Both the position numbers and the translations under genes were made by a program. Below are positions 46,265 to 55,161 of a DNA stretch of 64,000 nucleotides, piece by piece. The stretch lies in the NCBI RefSeq assembly GCF_040548735.1, contig NZ_JBEPSD010000001.1:1922001-1986000 (forward strand), read 5' to 3'. The notes beneath the pieces were generated by a model. The model was not told the origin of the DNA. It saw nothing but the letters and a program-made list of their open reading frames with translations, and made no database searches. Source of the stretch: Rhodanobacter soli (lineage in GTDB: Bacteria > Pseudomonadota > Gammaproteobacteria > Xanthomonadales > Rhodanobacteraceae). Every line of letters begins with the position of its first letter. Positions within the stretch are counted from its first letter, which is position 1.

Positions 46265-47134
46265 ATGGCCCGCATCATCGCTGTCGCCAACCAGAAAGGC
46301 GGCGTCGGCAAGACCACCACTGCCGTCAATCTCGCCGCTGCGCTGGCCGCCGCGAAGCGCAAGGTATTGCTGGTCGACCTGGACCCGCAGGGCAACGCCA
46401 CGATGGCCTCGGGCATCAACAAGCGCGACATCAAGGCAAGCGGCTGCGAAGTGCTGCTGGAGGAAGTGGAGATCGCCGCGGCGATCGTGCCCACCGACGC
46501 GCACTACGACCTGCTGCCGGGCAACGGCGACCTTACCGCGGCCGAACTGAAGCTGATGGATGCGCTGGCGCGCGAGCACCGGCTGAAGGAAGTGCTGGCG
46601 AAGGTCTCGGCCAATTACCACACCATCCTGATCGACTGCCCGCCCTCGCTGAACCTGCTCACGCTGAACGCGCTGACCGCCGCCGATGGCGTGCTGATCC
46701 CGGTGCAGTGCGAATACTTCGCGCTGGAAGGCCTGTCCAGCCTGCTGGACACGGTCAAGGCAGTGCGCCACCGGCTGAACCCCACGCTGGAGATCGAGGG
46801 CCTGCTGCGCACCATGTACGACGTGCGCAACAACCTCGGCAACGAAGTCTCCGCCCAGCTCACCCAGCATTTCGGCGACAAGGTGCTGCGCTCGATCATC
46901 CCGCGCAACGTGCGCCTGGCCGAGGCGCCCAGCCACGGCCAGCCGATCCATCTGTACGATCGCAGCTCACGCGGCGCAATCGCCTATATCGGCCTGGCCG
47001 GCGAGGTGATCCGGCGCGAGCGCGGCCTGCCGCGCTCGGCGGCCGATCCGGTCGAGGCATTCGAGGCGGCGGTATCGCCACATGACGACGGCGGCCCGGT
47101 GCTCAAGGCGCCCGCCGCGAACCACCAGGAATAA
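46265..47134 (+). CDS. parA: Chromosome partitioning ATPase ParA (Soj)
   Basis: 289 aa. Deviant Walker A KGGVGKTTTAVNLAAALA (residues 11-28), VLLVDLDPQGNATMASG, LIDCPPSLNLLTLNAL and the C-terminal IPRNVRLAEAPSHGQPIHLY, where DNA-binding lies. Acts with ParB-parS to move origins apart. The ATG at 46265 is set by homology; no good SD precedes it, and the 162-bp palindrome lies directly upstream, so its promoter and leader are unusual. A frame extension to 46055 runs through the palindrome and was not used. parB follows after 3 bp. Confidence 0.96.
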   Translation: MARIIAVANQKGGVGKTTTAVNLAAALAAAKRKVLLVDLDPQGNATMASGINKRDIKASGCEVLLEEVEIAAAIVPTDAHYDLLPGNGDLTAAELKLMDALAREHRLKEVLAKVSANYHTILIDCPPSLNLLTLNALTAADGVLIPVQCEYFALEGLSSLLDTVKAVRHRLNPTLEIEGLLRTMYDVRNNLGNEVSAQLTQHFGDKVLRSIIPRNVRLAEAPSHGQPIHLYDRSSRGAIAYIGLAGEVIRRERGLPRSAADPVEAFEAAVSPHDDGGPVLKAPAANHQE

Positions 47135-47137
47135 GGC

Positions 47138-48007
47138 ATGGCAGCTGCGAAAAAACGTGGATTGGGACGCGGGCTGGATGCCCTGCTCGGCGGCGACGGC
47201 GACGCCGCGCCGTCGGTGCTGACCCAGGAAGGCGAACTGCGCATCCTGCCGATCCAGCAGATCCAGCCCGGCAAGTACCAGCCACGGCGGCACTGGAACG
47301 ACGAGGCGCTGGACGAACTGGCCGCGTCGATCAAGGCGCAGGGCCTGATCCAGCCGGTGGTGGTGCGCGAGATCGGCAAGAACAGCTACGAGCTGATCGC
47401 CGGCGAACGCCGCTGGCGGGCCGCGCAGCGCGCCCAGCTGAGCGAACTGCCGGCGCTGGTGAAGAGCGTGCCGGAGGCAGCGGTGCCGGCGATGGCGCTG
47501 ATCGAGAACATCCAGCGCCAGGACCTCACCCCGCTGGAAGAAGCCGACGCGCTGAAGCGGCTGATCGACGACTTCGACCTCACCCACCAGCAGGCCGCCG
47601 ACGCGGTGGGCCGTTCGCGCGCCTCGGTGTCGAACATGCTGCGGCTCACCGAGATGCCGGAGTCGATCAAGCGCCTGCTCGACGACGGCAAGCTGGAAAT
47701 GGGCCACGCGCGTTGCCTGCTCACCCTGGACGAATCCATCGCCGTGCCGCTGGCGCGCCAGGCTTCGACCCTCGGCTGGTCGGTGCGCGAGCTGGAAGAA
47801 GCCGCGCGCCGCGCGCAGACCGCGCCGAAAGGCAAGGCCAAGCACGCGTCCGCGCGCGATCCGAACATCGCCGCGCTGGAGCGCGAACTGGCCGAACGCC
47901 TGGCCACTCGGGTCGAACTGGCCCAGGGCCGCGGCGGCCACGGCAAGCTGGTGATCCACTACCACAGCAACGACGAGCTGGAAGGCATCCTCGGCAAGAT
48001 CCGCTAG
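47138..48007 (+). CDS. parB: Chromosome partitioning protein ParB (Spo0J)
   Basis: 289 aa CTPase and parS-binding protein. N-terminal KKRGLGRGLDALLGG, CTP-binding IQPGKYQPRRHW and YELIAGERRWRAAQ, ENIQRQDLTPLEEA, the HTH QQAADAVGRSRASVSNMLRL, and the C-terminal dimerisation tail GHGKLVIHYHSNDELEGIL. Two perfect parS sites are in recF about 43 kb away. AGGA lies seven bases before the ATG. Confidence 0.96.
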   Translation: MAAAKKRGLGRGLDALLGGDGDAAPSVLTQEGELRILPIQQIQPGKYQPRRHWNDEALDELAASIKAQGLIQPVVVREIGKNSYELIAGERRWRAAQRAQLSELPALVKSVPEAAVPAMALIENIQRQDLTPLEEADALKRLIDDFDLTHQQAADAVGRSRASVSNMLRLTEMPESIKRLLDDGKLEMGHARCLLTLDESIAVPLARQASTLGWSVRELEEAARRAQTAPKGKAKHASARDPNIAALERELAERLATRVELAQGRGGHGKLVIHYHSNDELEGILGKIR

Positions 48008-48021
48008 GCCGAGCCTTTGCT

Positions 48022-48046
48022 CCCTCCCCTGCTTTGCAGGGGAGGG
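48022..48046. terminator. Strong hairpin after parB
   Basis: CCCTCCCCTGC (48022-48032) and GCAGGGGAGGG (48036-48046), an 11-bp perfect stem with loop TTT, 15 bases after the parB stop. Followed by TTGGGGAGG, not a T-tract. It belongs to the same TTTGCAGGGG repeat type as 14953-14980. Confidence 0.6.
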
Positions 48047-48120
48047 TTGGGGAGGGGTGCTCTTGATCTTGAGTCAAATGCCTGCCCCCTCACCTGAAGG
48101 ACTCCCTTCGGTCGCCAGCC

Positions 48121-48141
48121 TCTCCCTGCCTTGCAGGGGGA
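48121..48141. repeat. Imperfect TTGCAGGGGG hairpin repeat upstream of the GT2 gene
   Basis: CTCCCTGC-CTT-GCAGGGGGAG, an imperfect inverted repeat (two unpaired Gs), akin to the hairpins at 48022-48046 and 14953-14980. It lies in the 214-bp parB-GT2 gap, where a short GAAGG-ACT-CCCTTC repeat also occurs. Confidence 0.45.
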
Positions 48142-48221
48142 GCAGCAGTCTGCGCTTTGGCATTAAACTGACCCGTTGCTGCGTCAGGCGCGGCATCTGC
48201 CCCCGCTGAAAGGCTTCCCCC

Positions 48222-48938
48222 ATGCCGCAACTCTCCGTCGTCGTCCCCGTCTTCAACGAGCGCGACAACATCCCGCCGCTGCTGGCCGAGATCGCCGCCG
48301 CCCTGCGCGGTCGGGTCGACTACGAAGTCATCTACGTCGACGACGATTCCAGCGACGACAGCCGCGCCGTGCTGGCCGCGCAGAAGGCGCTGCATCCGGA
48401 GCTGCGCGTGCTGCACCACGTCACCCGCAGCGGCCAGAGCACGGCGGTGTGGAACGGCGTGCGCGCGGCGGCTTCGCCATGGATCGCCACGCTGGACGGT
48501 GACGGCCAGAACGATCCGGCCGACATCCCGAAGCTGCTCGCCGCGCGCGACGCGGCATCGGCCGAAACGCGGCTGTTCGCCGGCTGGCGCACCACCCGCC
48601 GCGACAGCTTCAACAAGCGCATCTCCTCGAAGGTCGCCAACGCGGTGCGTTCGCGCATGCTGAAGGACGCCACCCCGGACACCGGCTGCGGCCTGAAGCT
48701 GTTCGAGCGCGAGGTGTTCCTGCGTCTGCCCTACTTCGACCACATGCACCGCTACCTGCCGGCGCTGGTCAAGCGCGCCGGCTTCGCCAGCCAGAGCGTG
48801 CCGGTCGGCCATCGCCCGCGCACCGCCGGCGTGTCCAAGTACGGCATGCTGGACCGGCTGTGGGTGGGCCTGGCCGACCTGCGTGGCGTGGCGTGGCTGA
48901 TGCGTCGCGGCAAGGTGACCCGGGTCGAGGAACTCTGA
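48222..48938 (+). CDS. Family 2 glycosyltransferase (dolichol-phosphate mannosyltransferase-like)
   Basis: 238 aa GT-A enzyme: LSVVVPVFNERDNIPPLLAE, VIYVDDDSSDDSRAVL, the metal-binding IATLDGDGQNDPADIPKLL, and the acceptor-side TPDTGCGLKLFEREVFLRLP and GVSKYGMLDRLW. It resembles polyprenyl-phosphate glycosyltransferases such as ArnC/DPMS without their membrane anchor. Substrate unknown. The ATG has AAAGG eight bases upstream. Confidence 0.9.
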   Translation: MPQLSVVVPVFNERDNIPPLLAEIAAALRGRVDYEVIYVDDDSSDDSRAVLAAQKALHPELRVLHHVTRSGQSTAVWNGVRAAASPWIATLDGDGQNDPADIPKLLAARDAASAETRLFAGWRTTRRDSFNKRISSKVANAVRSRMLKDATPDTGCGLKLFEREVFLRLPYFDHMHRYLPALVKRAGFASQSVPVGHRPRTAGVSKYGMLDRLWVGLADLRGVAWLMRRGKVTRVEEL

Positions 48939-49001
48939 TCCAGGTCACGTCGGTCTGAACCGGTCGTCGTATGCTGGGGATCTTCCTTTCGGGAGACGCC
49001 C

Positions 49002-49370
49002 ATGAGCATCACCATCAAGCGTGTTTACGAACCGGCCGCGAAAGCCGACGGCTATCGCGTGCTGATCGACCGGTTGTGGCCGCGCGGGCTGAAGAAGGAG
49101 GCGGTGCCGCTGGACCTGTGGGCGAAGGAACTGGCGCCGTCGACCGCCTTGCGCAAGTGGTTCGGACATGACCCGGCGCTGTGGGACGGTTTCCGCCACC
49201 GCTACGCCAGCGAGCTGGATGCGCTGGCCGAGTACTGGCAGCCGCTGGCCGAACGGGCCGCGCGACACCACGTCACCCTGCTCTACGGCGCACGCGACGA
49301 AGAACACAACAACGCGGTGGCGATGAAGGCGTACCTGGAGAACTGGTTGCACACGCACGGCCCGCGTTGA
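49002..49370 (+). CDS. DUF488 family protein (YeaO-like)
   Basis: 122 aa with the YeaO pattern IKRVYEPAAKADGYRVLIDR then LWPRGLKKE, LRKWFGHDPALWDGFRHRYA and VTLLYGARDEEHNNAVAM. Function unknown; relatives occur widely in bacteria. A good SD (GGGAG) lies six bases before the ATG. It is convergent with the patatin gene. Confidence 0.9.
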   Translation: MSITIKRVYEPAAKADGYRVLIDRLWPRGLKKEAVPLDLWAKELAPSTALRKWFGHDPALWDGFRHRYASELDALAEYWQPLAERAARHHVTLLYGARDEEHNNAVAMKAYLENWLHTHGPR

Positions 49371-49389
49371 GGCCGAGGCGCGGCGCGAT

Positions 49390-50331
49390 TCAGGCCTCGC
49401 GCTGCGGCGTGCCGGCGCGCGGCCAGTTCGCCAGTGCCGCGCGCGCCTGCACGCGGCCCAGCTCGATCAGTTCGCGCGCGCGGTAGAACTCGTAGGCGAG
49501 AGCCATGTTGTGCGGCAGCTGGATCAGCAGGTCCGGCGCGTATGCGGCCAGGCGCAGACGCGACAGATTCGCCTGCATCAGGTCCATCGACTGCGCCAGC
49601 AGTTCGAACGTGCCCGGCTCGCGCGGGCGGATTTCACCACGCGGGATCATCCGGCCGATGAACTCGCCGATGCGGCGGCGATAGCCGTTTTCCGCCGCTG
49701 CGGGCTGGATCGGCGGTTCCGGCGGCGTGACCGTCACCGCCGGACCGTCCACGCTGACCGCGATCAGGTAGTCCGCGGTTTCGCGGATCAGCGGCGTCAC
49801 CGGCACCGGATTGAGCAGGGCGCCGTCGACCAGCCGGCGGCCGTCGATGAGGTGCGGGCGGAACACCGTGGGGATCGCGATCGATGCGCGGATCGCATCG
49901 AACAGGCCGCCACGGCTCAGCCACACTTCGCGGCCGCGCTCGAGGTCGGTGGCGACCGCGGTGAACGCCAGCGGCAGTTCCTCGATCTGCACGTCGCCGA
50001 TCAGCCCGCGCATGGTCTCGATGATCTTTTCGCCCTTGATCAGGCCACCGCCGGTGAACGTCCAGTCGACCAGCCTGAGCACGTCGAGCTTGGCCAGCGC
50101 GCAGACCCAGTCGCGATACACGTCGAGCTTGCCCGCCGCATGGATGCCGCCGATCAGCGCACCCATCGAAGCGCCCGCGATCGCCACGATCTGGAAACCC
50201 TGCGCCTCGATTTCCTCGATCACGCCGATGTGCGCCAGCCCCTTCGCGCCGCCGGCACCGAGCGCCAGCGCCACCGTCGGCCTGTGCGGCACGGGCGTCG
50301 GGGTGGCAGTGGCGATGTCGGTGGCGTTCAT
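49390..50331 (-). CDS. Patatin-like phospholipase family protein (RssA-like)
   Basis: 313 aa. Oxyanion-hole Gly-rich loop LALGAGGAKGLAHIGVIEEI, nucleophile elbow GASMG with Ser55, and catalytic Asp in LVDGALLNPVPV. It should hydrolyse acyl lipids; substrate unknown. It starts three bases after the stop of the WYL regulator gene, so the two are co-expressed. Confidence 0.9.
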   Translation of the reverse strand: MNATDIATATPTPVPHRPTVALALGAGGAKGLAHIGVIEEIEAQGFQIVAIAGASMGALIGGIHAAGKLDVYRDWVCALAKLDVLRLVDWTFTGGGLIKGEKIIETMRGLIGDVQIEELPLAFTAVATDLERGREVWLSRGGLFDAIRASIAIPTVFRPHLIDGRRLVDGALLNPVPVTPLIRETADYLIAVSVDGPAVTVTPPEPPIQPAAAENGYRRRIGEFIGRMIPRGEIRPREPGTFELLAQSMDLMQANLSRLRLAAYAPDLLIQLPHNMALAYEFYRARELIELGRVQARAALANWPRAGTPQREA

Positions 50332-50334
50332 CGC

Positions 50335-51318
50335 TCAGCCCTGCGGCGACTGGTAACCGCCGAGGGCCAGCTGCAGCAGGATCTTCATTTCCTCGCGCAG
50401 CGAGAGCGGCGCCACGACCTCTGCGTCCGGGCCGTACTTGAGCACGTCCATCAGCAGTTCCTTCGAGTTGGAGTAGGGCAGCTTCAGCTCGTAGCGGCCG
50501 TCTGGCAGCCACTCGCCCTTCTGCTGCGAGTGCCAGTGCTCGTCGGCGACCCAGCGCGCGGCGTGCGACGAGAAGCGGATGGTCGCCCACGCCTTTGGCT
50601 TGCCGGCGAAGATGCCGTAGCTGGAGGCGAGCAGCTCGTTGAGCTCGGCGTCGGCCACGTCGGTGGCCGGCGTGTCCAGCGCCTGCGCGTCGGCGATGCG
50701 GTCGACCGCGAAGCTGCGCAGCGCCTGGCGGTCGTGGTCCCACACGTCGAGGTACCAGTTGTCGCGGTAGTGGGTCAGCCGCTGCGGCGACACCGTGCGG
50801 CGGCTGTCCGCGTTGGTGGTGCGCGCGCGGTAGCGGAAGCGCAGCTGCCGGCGTTCCAGCACCGCGCCGGCGACGATGCGGAACACCTGCTGGTCGAGCT
50901 TGCGCTCGCCCCACGGGATCACGCGGATACGCTCGATCGGCAGCGCCTTGCCGCTGTCCTGGTGCGACAGCAGGCCCTCGATGCGCGACTTGAACGGCGC
51001 CAGCGCACCGGCCAGCACGCCGGGGCCGGAGCGTCCGATCAGCTCGTTCAGCGCCAGCAGCGCGGCCAGTTCGTCGGAGGTCAGCCACAGCCCGGGCAGC
51101 TCGAACTTCTCGCCCTCGCCCACTTCGTAGCGGAACGCGGCCTGGTCGGTGCCGGCGCTTTCGATCGGCGCGCCCAGCGCGTCGCGCAGGAAGGCCACGT
51201 CGCGGTACAGCGTGGCGCGCGAGCACTCCAGCTCGCCGAGCAGGCGCGACAGCGGAATCGGGTAGTGCGCCGACTTCAGCAGTCGGTGCAGGGTCAGTAT
51301 GCGTTCGTAGCGATCCAT
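50335..51318 (-). CDS. WYL-domain transcriptional regulator (YafY/DeoR-like)
   Basis: 327 aa from the ATG at 51318 (MDRYERILTLHRLLKSAHYP); an extension to 51471 looks non-native. N-terminal HTH LSRLLGELECSRATLYRDVA, central WYL domain with RRTVSPQRLTHYRDNWYLDV and ALRSFAVDRIADAQ, C-terminal WCX region. WYL proteins bind nucleic-acid or nucleotide ligands. It is divergent from a membrane-protein gene and just upstream of the patatin gene. Confidence 0.92.
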   Translation of the reverse strand: MDRYERILTLHRLLKSAHYPIPLSRLLGELECSRATLYRDVAFLRDALGAPIESAGTDQAAFRYEVGEGEKFELPGLWLTSDELAALLALNELIGRSGPGVLAGALAPFKSRIEGLLSHQDSGKALPIERIRVIPWGERKLDQQVFRIVAGAVLERRQLRFRYRARTTNADSRRTVSPQRLTHYRDNWYLDVWDHDRQALRSFAVDRIADAQALDTPATDVADAELNELLASSYGIFAGKPKAWATIRFSSHAARWVADEHWHSQQKGEWLPDGRYELKLPYSNSKELLMDVLKYGPDAEVVAPLSLREEMKILLQLALGGYQSPQG

Positions 51319-51424
51319 GGGGTCGTCGGCATATCGTGGGGAAGAGGCGTTGTGTAGCATGGCGGCGGCCTGTGGCGGCCGCAAGTCGCCGCGTGCATCG
51401 CCGTCGCCTCCCATCGGACGCCCC

Positions 51425-52327
51425 ATGCCAGTTCTCCACGAGCTACCCCCGGTCGCCATGCCTGATGCCACGGTGGCCGATGTACGCCCGTCGGGCTATG
51501 CGGAGATCCTGCTGCGGGTGCTGGCGATCAGCGGCTACGGCCTGTGGATCTGGCTCGGCATGGGCCTGGCGCTGGGGATGGAGCGGATCGGCCGCTGCGA
51601 CATGCGGATGCCGCTGATACTCGGCACCGCGCTGGTCGGAGCGGGCCTGCTGCTGGTTCGCCTGCACCTGCCGGCAACGTCGGACTGGTACGGCTGGCCG
51701 CCGGGCCGCAGCCGCGGGGCCTCGCGGGCGGCACTGATGGCGTTGGTGACCTTCCTGCCGGTGCTGCTGGTGATCATCCTGGGCGACGGCCACGGGCATA
51801 CCCCGGCCATGCGCCTGGCCGGCGTGGCGCTGATGCTGTGCAGCCTGGTCAGCCTGGTCTATACCGCTTACCGCTATCGCAGCCGGTTGTCGCCCGGCCT
51901 GCAGCGGGTGTCGTCGTCGCTGCCGGTGAGCCGGCTGGTCACCGCCTGGTATGGCGGCGGGCTGTGGTTGTGGCTGTGCATGATGGTGCAAGGCGGGCTG
52001 GAGCCGCCGCAGAGCGCGTATCCATGGATATTATTGCTGCTGGCGCTGGCCCTGCTGCTGGGTCTGCTCGAAGGCATGCGTTGGCAATCCCTGGGCGTGC
52101 CGCATGGCGTGGGCGGCGAAATGGAGGTGCACGAGGTGCCGCCGGCGCGCTTCGTGGCGGCGATCTTCATCTATGTGCTGCCGTGCGCCGCCTTGCTGCT
52201 GACCGAACGCTTCGGCGGCGGCCTGCTGGCCGCCGCGGTGGCGGTGCCCAGCTGCCTGCTGGGCAAGATGCTGGAGCAGCGCGTCTACGAAACGGCGCTG
52301 GCGGGCGAGTTGCCGGCGGCCGGGTGA
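51425..52327 (+). CDS. Multi-pass membrane protein of unknown function
   Basis: 300 aa from the ATG at 51425; 51458 is an alternative start. About eight hydrophobic segments, including YGLWIWLGMGLALGM, LILGTALVGAGLLL, ALMALVTFLPVLLVIILG, ILLLLALALLLGLL and FVAAIFIYVLPCAALLL. No family recognised. SD weak for both starts. Divergent from the WYL gene. Confidence 0.72.
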   Translation: MPVLHELPPVAMPDATVADVRPSGYAEILLRVLAISGYGLWIWLGMGLALGMERIGRCDMRMPLILGTALVGAGLLLVRLHLPATSDWYGWPPGRSRGASRAALMALVTFLPVLLVIILGDGHGHTPAMRLAGVALMLCSLVSLVYTAYRYRSRLSPGLQRVSSSLPVSRLVTAWYGGGLWLWLCMMVQGGLEPPQSAYPWILLLLALALLLGLLEGMRWQSLGVPHGVGGEMEVHEVPPARFVAAIFIYVLPCAALLLTERFGGGLLAAAVAVPSCLLGKMLEQRVYETALAGELPAAG

Positions 52328-52425
52328 GATGGCGCGGATGGCTTTGCAGCGCCGTTCATTGCAAGTTCAAGCCGTCCCGTTAAGGTAGCTGTCTTACTAT
52401 TGTTTAACAAATGGACCGTCCCCTG

Positions 52426-53235
52426 ATGAAAAAGACCTTGATCGCCGGCCTGCTGCTGGCCGCCTTCGCGAGTTTCGCCGTCCAGGCCCAGGACACCGAT
52501 GCCAACCCGGCCAACAACGGCGGCTGGACCGGTTCGGGCGAATTCGGTTTTGCTTCGGCCACCGGCAACTCCCGCTCGGAGAACGTCAACGCCAAGCTCG
52601 GCCTGAGCCAGGAAAACGAGCAGTGGAAGAACAACTTCTTCATCGACGCGTTGCGCTCGAAGAGCCAGCAGACCGTGGTCGATGCGGCCGGCAACACCGT
52701 CGAGCAGTTCAACACCACCGCGAACCGCTATGACGGCGGCGCCTCGGTCGGCCTCAAGCTCGATCCGCGCAGCTACATCGTCGGTGCCGCCCGTTACGAG
52801 CACGACGACTTCGGCGCGAACCTGTGGCAGGGCATCGTCTCGCTCGGTTACGGCTACATCGCACTGAAGGACGGGCGCAACGAGCTGTCGTTCGAAATCG
52901 GTCCCGGTTACAAACGTTACCGCCCGGCCGACGTCGACACGGTGGTCGACGGCGTGGTGATACACCAGCAGCAGCCGACCGAGAGCGAGATGGTTGCCCG
53001 CGGCCTGGCCAACTACAAGTACAAGCTCACCGAGAACACCGCATTCGAGGACACGCTCCTGATGGAAGCGGGTTCGAAGAACACCTACCTGCAGAACGAC
53101 GCGGGCCTGGCGGTCAGCATGACCAGGAAGCTGGCGCTGAAGGTCGGCTTCCAGGTGCGCCACAACAGCGACGTGCTGCCGGGCACCAAGAAGACCGACA
53201 CGCTGACCACCACCAACCTGGTCTACAGCTTCTAA
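52426..53235 (+). CDS. DUF481 outer-membrane beta-barrel protein (YdiY-like)
   Basis: 269 aa from the ATG at 52426 (MKKTLIAGLLLAAFASFAVQ signal peptide); the ATG at 52411 would add five residues but has no SD. The mature part GWTGSGEFGFASATGNSRSE, NVNAKLGLSQENEQWKNN and TAFEDTLLMEAGSKNTYL, ending NLVYSF with a terminal aromatic, fits the DUF481 barrel family, whose role is unknown. It is convergent with hemC. Confidence 0.88.
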   Translation: MKKTLIAGLLLAAFASFAVQAQDTDANPANNGGWTGSGEFGFASATGNSRSENVNAKLGLSQENEQWKNNFFIDALRSKSQQTVVDAAGNTVEQFNTTANRYDGGASVGLKLDPRSYIVGAARYEHDDFGANLWQGIVSLGYGYIALKDGRNELSFEIGPGYKRYRPADVDTVVDGVVIHQQQPTESEMVARGLANYKYKLTENTAFEDTLLMEAGSKNTYLQNDAGLAVSMTRKLALKVGFQVRHNSDVLPGTKKTDTLTTTNLVYSF

Positions 53236-53261
53236 GCCGGTACGTCCGAAACGCGGCCATG

Positions 53262-53291
53262 ACGGCCCTTCCGCGCGAGCGGGAGGGCCGT
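53262..53291. terminator. Bidirectional hairpin between DUF481 gene and hemC
   Basis: ACGGCCCTTCC (53262-53272) and GGGAGGGCCGT (53281-53291), an 11-bp stem with one wobble and loop GCGCGAGC, followed by TTTGCG. Between convergent genes. Confidence 0.65.
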
Positions 53292-53308
53292 TTGCGTCAT
53301 GCGCCGCC

Positions 53309-54226
53309 TCAGAGTCCGAGCAGGCTGCCGGCGCCCTGCGCCAGCAGTGCTGCCGCCACCTTCCGGCCTAGCGCGATCGCCTGGTCGCTGGGGGCGCTGG
53401 CTTCGGCATGCAGCAGCTGGCCGCTGGCGGCGTCGCCGACCATGCCGTGCAGGTGCAGGCCGTGTTCGCCGAGCATGCACCAGGCACCGATCGGTACCGT
53501 GCAGCTGCCGCCCAGGGCCTGGTTCATCGCACGCTCGGCACTCACGGTGAGCCGGGTGTCGGCATCGTCCAGCGCGGCCAGCAAGGCCAGTACGCCGGCC
53601 TGGCCTTCGCGCGCCTCGATCGCGATCGCCGCCTGGCCCGGCGCCGGCAGCCAGTCCGGTGCGGCCAGTCGCGAGCGGATGCGCGCGGCGAGGTCGAGGC
53701 GTTCCAGCCCGGCGCAGGCCAGCACGATCGCGTCGTAGTCGCCGGCGTCGAGCTTGCCCAGCCGGGTGCCGACGTTGCCGCGCAAGTCGAGCAGGATCAG
53801 ATCGGGTCGCAACGCGCGCAACTGCGCTTGCCGCCGCAACGACGAGGTGCCGACGCGCGCACCGTGGGGCAGCGCGGCGAGGTCGGCGTAGTGGTTGCTG
53901 ACGAACGCATCGGCGGCATCTGCGCGCGGCAGGATCGCCGGCAGCGCGAAGCCCGGCTCCAGCTGCGCCGGCACGTCCTTCAGCGAATGCACGGCGAGGT
54001 CGGCGCGGCCCTCCAGCATCGCCACCTCCAGTTCCTTCAGGAACAGTCCCTTGCCGCCGATCGTGGCCAGCGGCTGGTCCAGGACCTCGTCGCCGCGGGT
54101 GCTCATCGGCACCAGCTCCACCGTCAGCCCCGGATGCGCCGCGCGCAGCAGCGCGGCGACATGCTCGGCCTGCCACAGCGCGAGCGCGCTCTTGCGGGTG
54201 GCGATACGCAGGGTGGAAGGATTCAT
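53309..54226 (-). CDS. hemC: Porphobilinogen deaminase (hydroxymethylbilane synthase)
   Basis: Polymerises four porphobilinogens to hydroxymethylbilane in heme synthesis. 305 aa. [70 protein letters not shown], and Cys242 in [11 protein letters not shown], which carries the dipyrromethane cofactor, all match. The ATG at 54226 has GGAG five bases upstream. The long frame to 55120 is shadow reading of the divergent Bax inhibitor gene. Confidence 0.96.
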   Translation of the reverse strand: MNPSTLRIATRKSALALWQAEHVAALLRAAHPGLTVELVPMSTRGDEVLDQPLATIGGKGLFLKELEVAMLEGRADLAVHSLKDVPAQLEPGFALPAILPRADAADAFVSNHYADLAALPHGARVGTSSLRRQAQLRALRPDLILLDLRGNVGTRLGKLDAGDYDAIVLACAGLERLDLAARIRSRLAAPDWLPAPGQAAIAIEAREGQAGVLALLAALDDADTRLTVSAERAMNQALGGSCTVPIGAWCMLGEHGLHLHGMVGDAASGQLLHAEASAPSDQAIALGRKVAAALLAQGAGSLLGL

Positions 54227-54349
54227 CGGGGCTCCGCGCGGTTCGGCAAGACCGTATTGTCGCGTAGTTTCCACGCGGCGGCGCAACGGCGTGTTGGCGC
54301 AGGGCGCCGGCAAAGCCGCTACGATGGCGGCAAACCACAGGAGCAGATC

Positions 54350-55105
54350 ATGCAAAGCGGCAATCCGGCGCTCAACAAGAACACCTTCCTCGACGCTGCC
54401 AGCGGCGCGGTCTTCACGCGCGGCGACGAGGCGATGACGATCAACGGCACGGTGAACAAGACCGGCCTGCTGCTGATCCTGGTACTGGTCGGCGCGATGG
54501 TCAGCTGGAGCCGCTTCAGTGGCCCGGACAGCCTGCCGGCGATGCTGCCGCTGGTGCTCGGCGGCGCCATCGGCGGCCTGGTGCTGGCCCTGGTCACCGT
54601 GTTCAAGAAGACCTGGGCGCCGATCACCGCACCGCTGTACGCCGTGGTGGAAGGCGTCTTCATCGGTGCGCTGTCGGCGATCTTCGAGATGCGCTATCCC
54701 GGCATCGTGATGCAGGCGGTGGGGCTGACCTTCGGCACCATGGCGGCGATGCTGCTGGCCTATCGCAGCGGGCTGATCCGCGCTACCGAGAAGTTCAAGC
54801 TCGGCATCGTCGCCGCCACCGGCGGCATCATGCTGCTGTACCTGGCGAACTTCGCGATGGGCTTTTTCGGCCACTCGATGGGCTTCATCAGCGGCAGCAG
54901 CGGCGTCGGCATCGCGTTCAGCGCGGTGGTGGTGGTGATCGCGGCGCTCAACCTGATCCTCGACTTCGACCTGATCGAGACCGGTGCCCAGTCGGGCGCG
55001 CCCAAATACATGGAGTGGTACGGCGCGTTCGCGCTGGTGGTCACCCTGGTCTGGCTGTACCTGGAACTGCTGCGGCTGCTGTCGAAGCTGCAATCGCGCA
55101 ACTGA
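54350..55105 (+). CDS. Bax inhibitor-1/YccA family membrane protein
   Basis: 251 aa from an ATG with AGGAG six bases upstream. After a soluble start ([20 protein letters not shown]) it has seven hydrophobic segments, among them [55 protein letters not shown] and [20 protein letters not shown]. It fits the bacterial BaxI_1 group; related BI-1 proteins are pH-gated Ca leak channels, but function here is unproven. Divergent from hemC, convergent with the RND operon. Confidence 0.9.
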   Translation: MQSGNPALNKNTFLDAASGAVFTRGDEAMTINGTVNKTGLLLILVLVGAMVSWSRFSGPDSLPAMLPLVLGGAIGGLVLALVTVFKKTWAPITAPLYAVVEGVFIGALSAIFEMRYPGIVMQAVGLTFGTMAAMLLAYRSGLIRATEKFKLGIVAATGGIMLLYLANFAMGFFGHSMGFISGSSGVGIAFSAVVVVIAALNLILDFDLIETGAQSGAPKYMEWYGAFALVVTLVWLYLELLRLLSKLQSRN

Positions 55106-55114
55106 GTCACCCAA

Positions 55115-55156
55115 GGACAAGAGAAAGGCGCGGGTGACCGCGCCTTTCTCTTGTCC
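55115..55156. terminator. Bidirectional terminator with 18-bp perfect stem
   Basis: GGACAAGAGAAAGGCGCG (55115-55132) and its exact complement at 55139-55156 with loop GGTGAC. A CCTTTCTCTT stretch in the arm gives a T-rich 3' side. It separates the convergent Bax inhibitor gene and RND pump gene. Confidence 0.85.
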
Positions 55157-55161
55157 GTTGC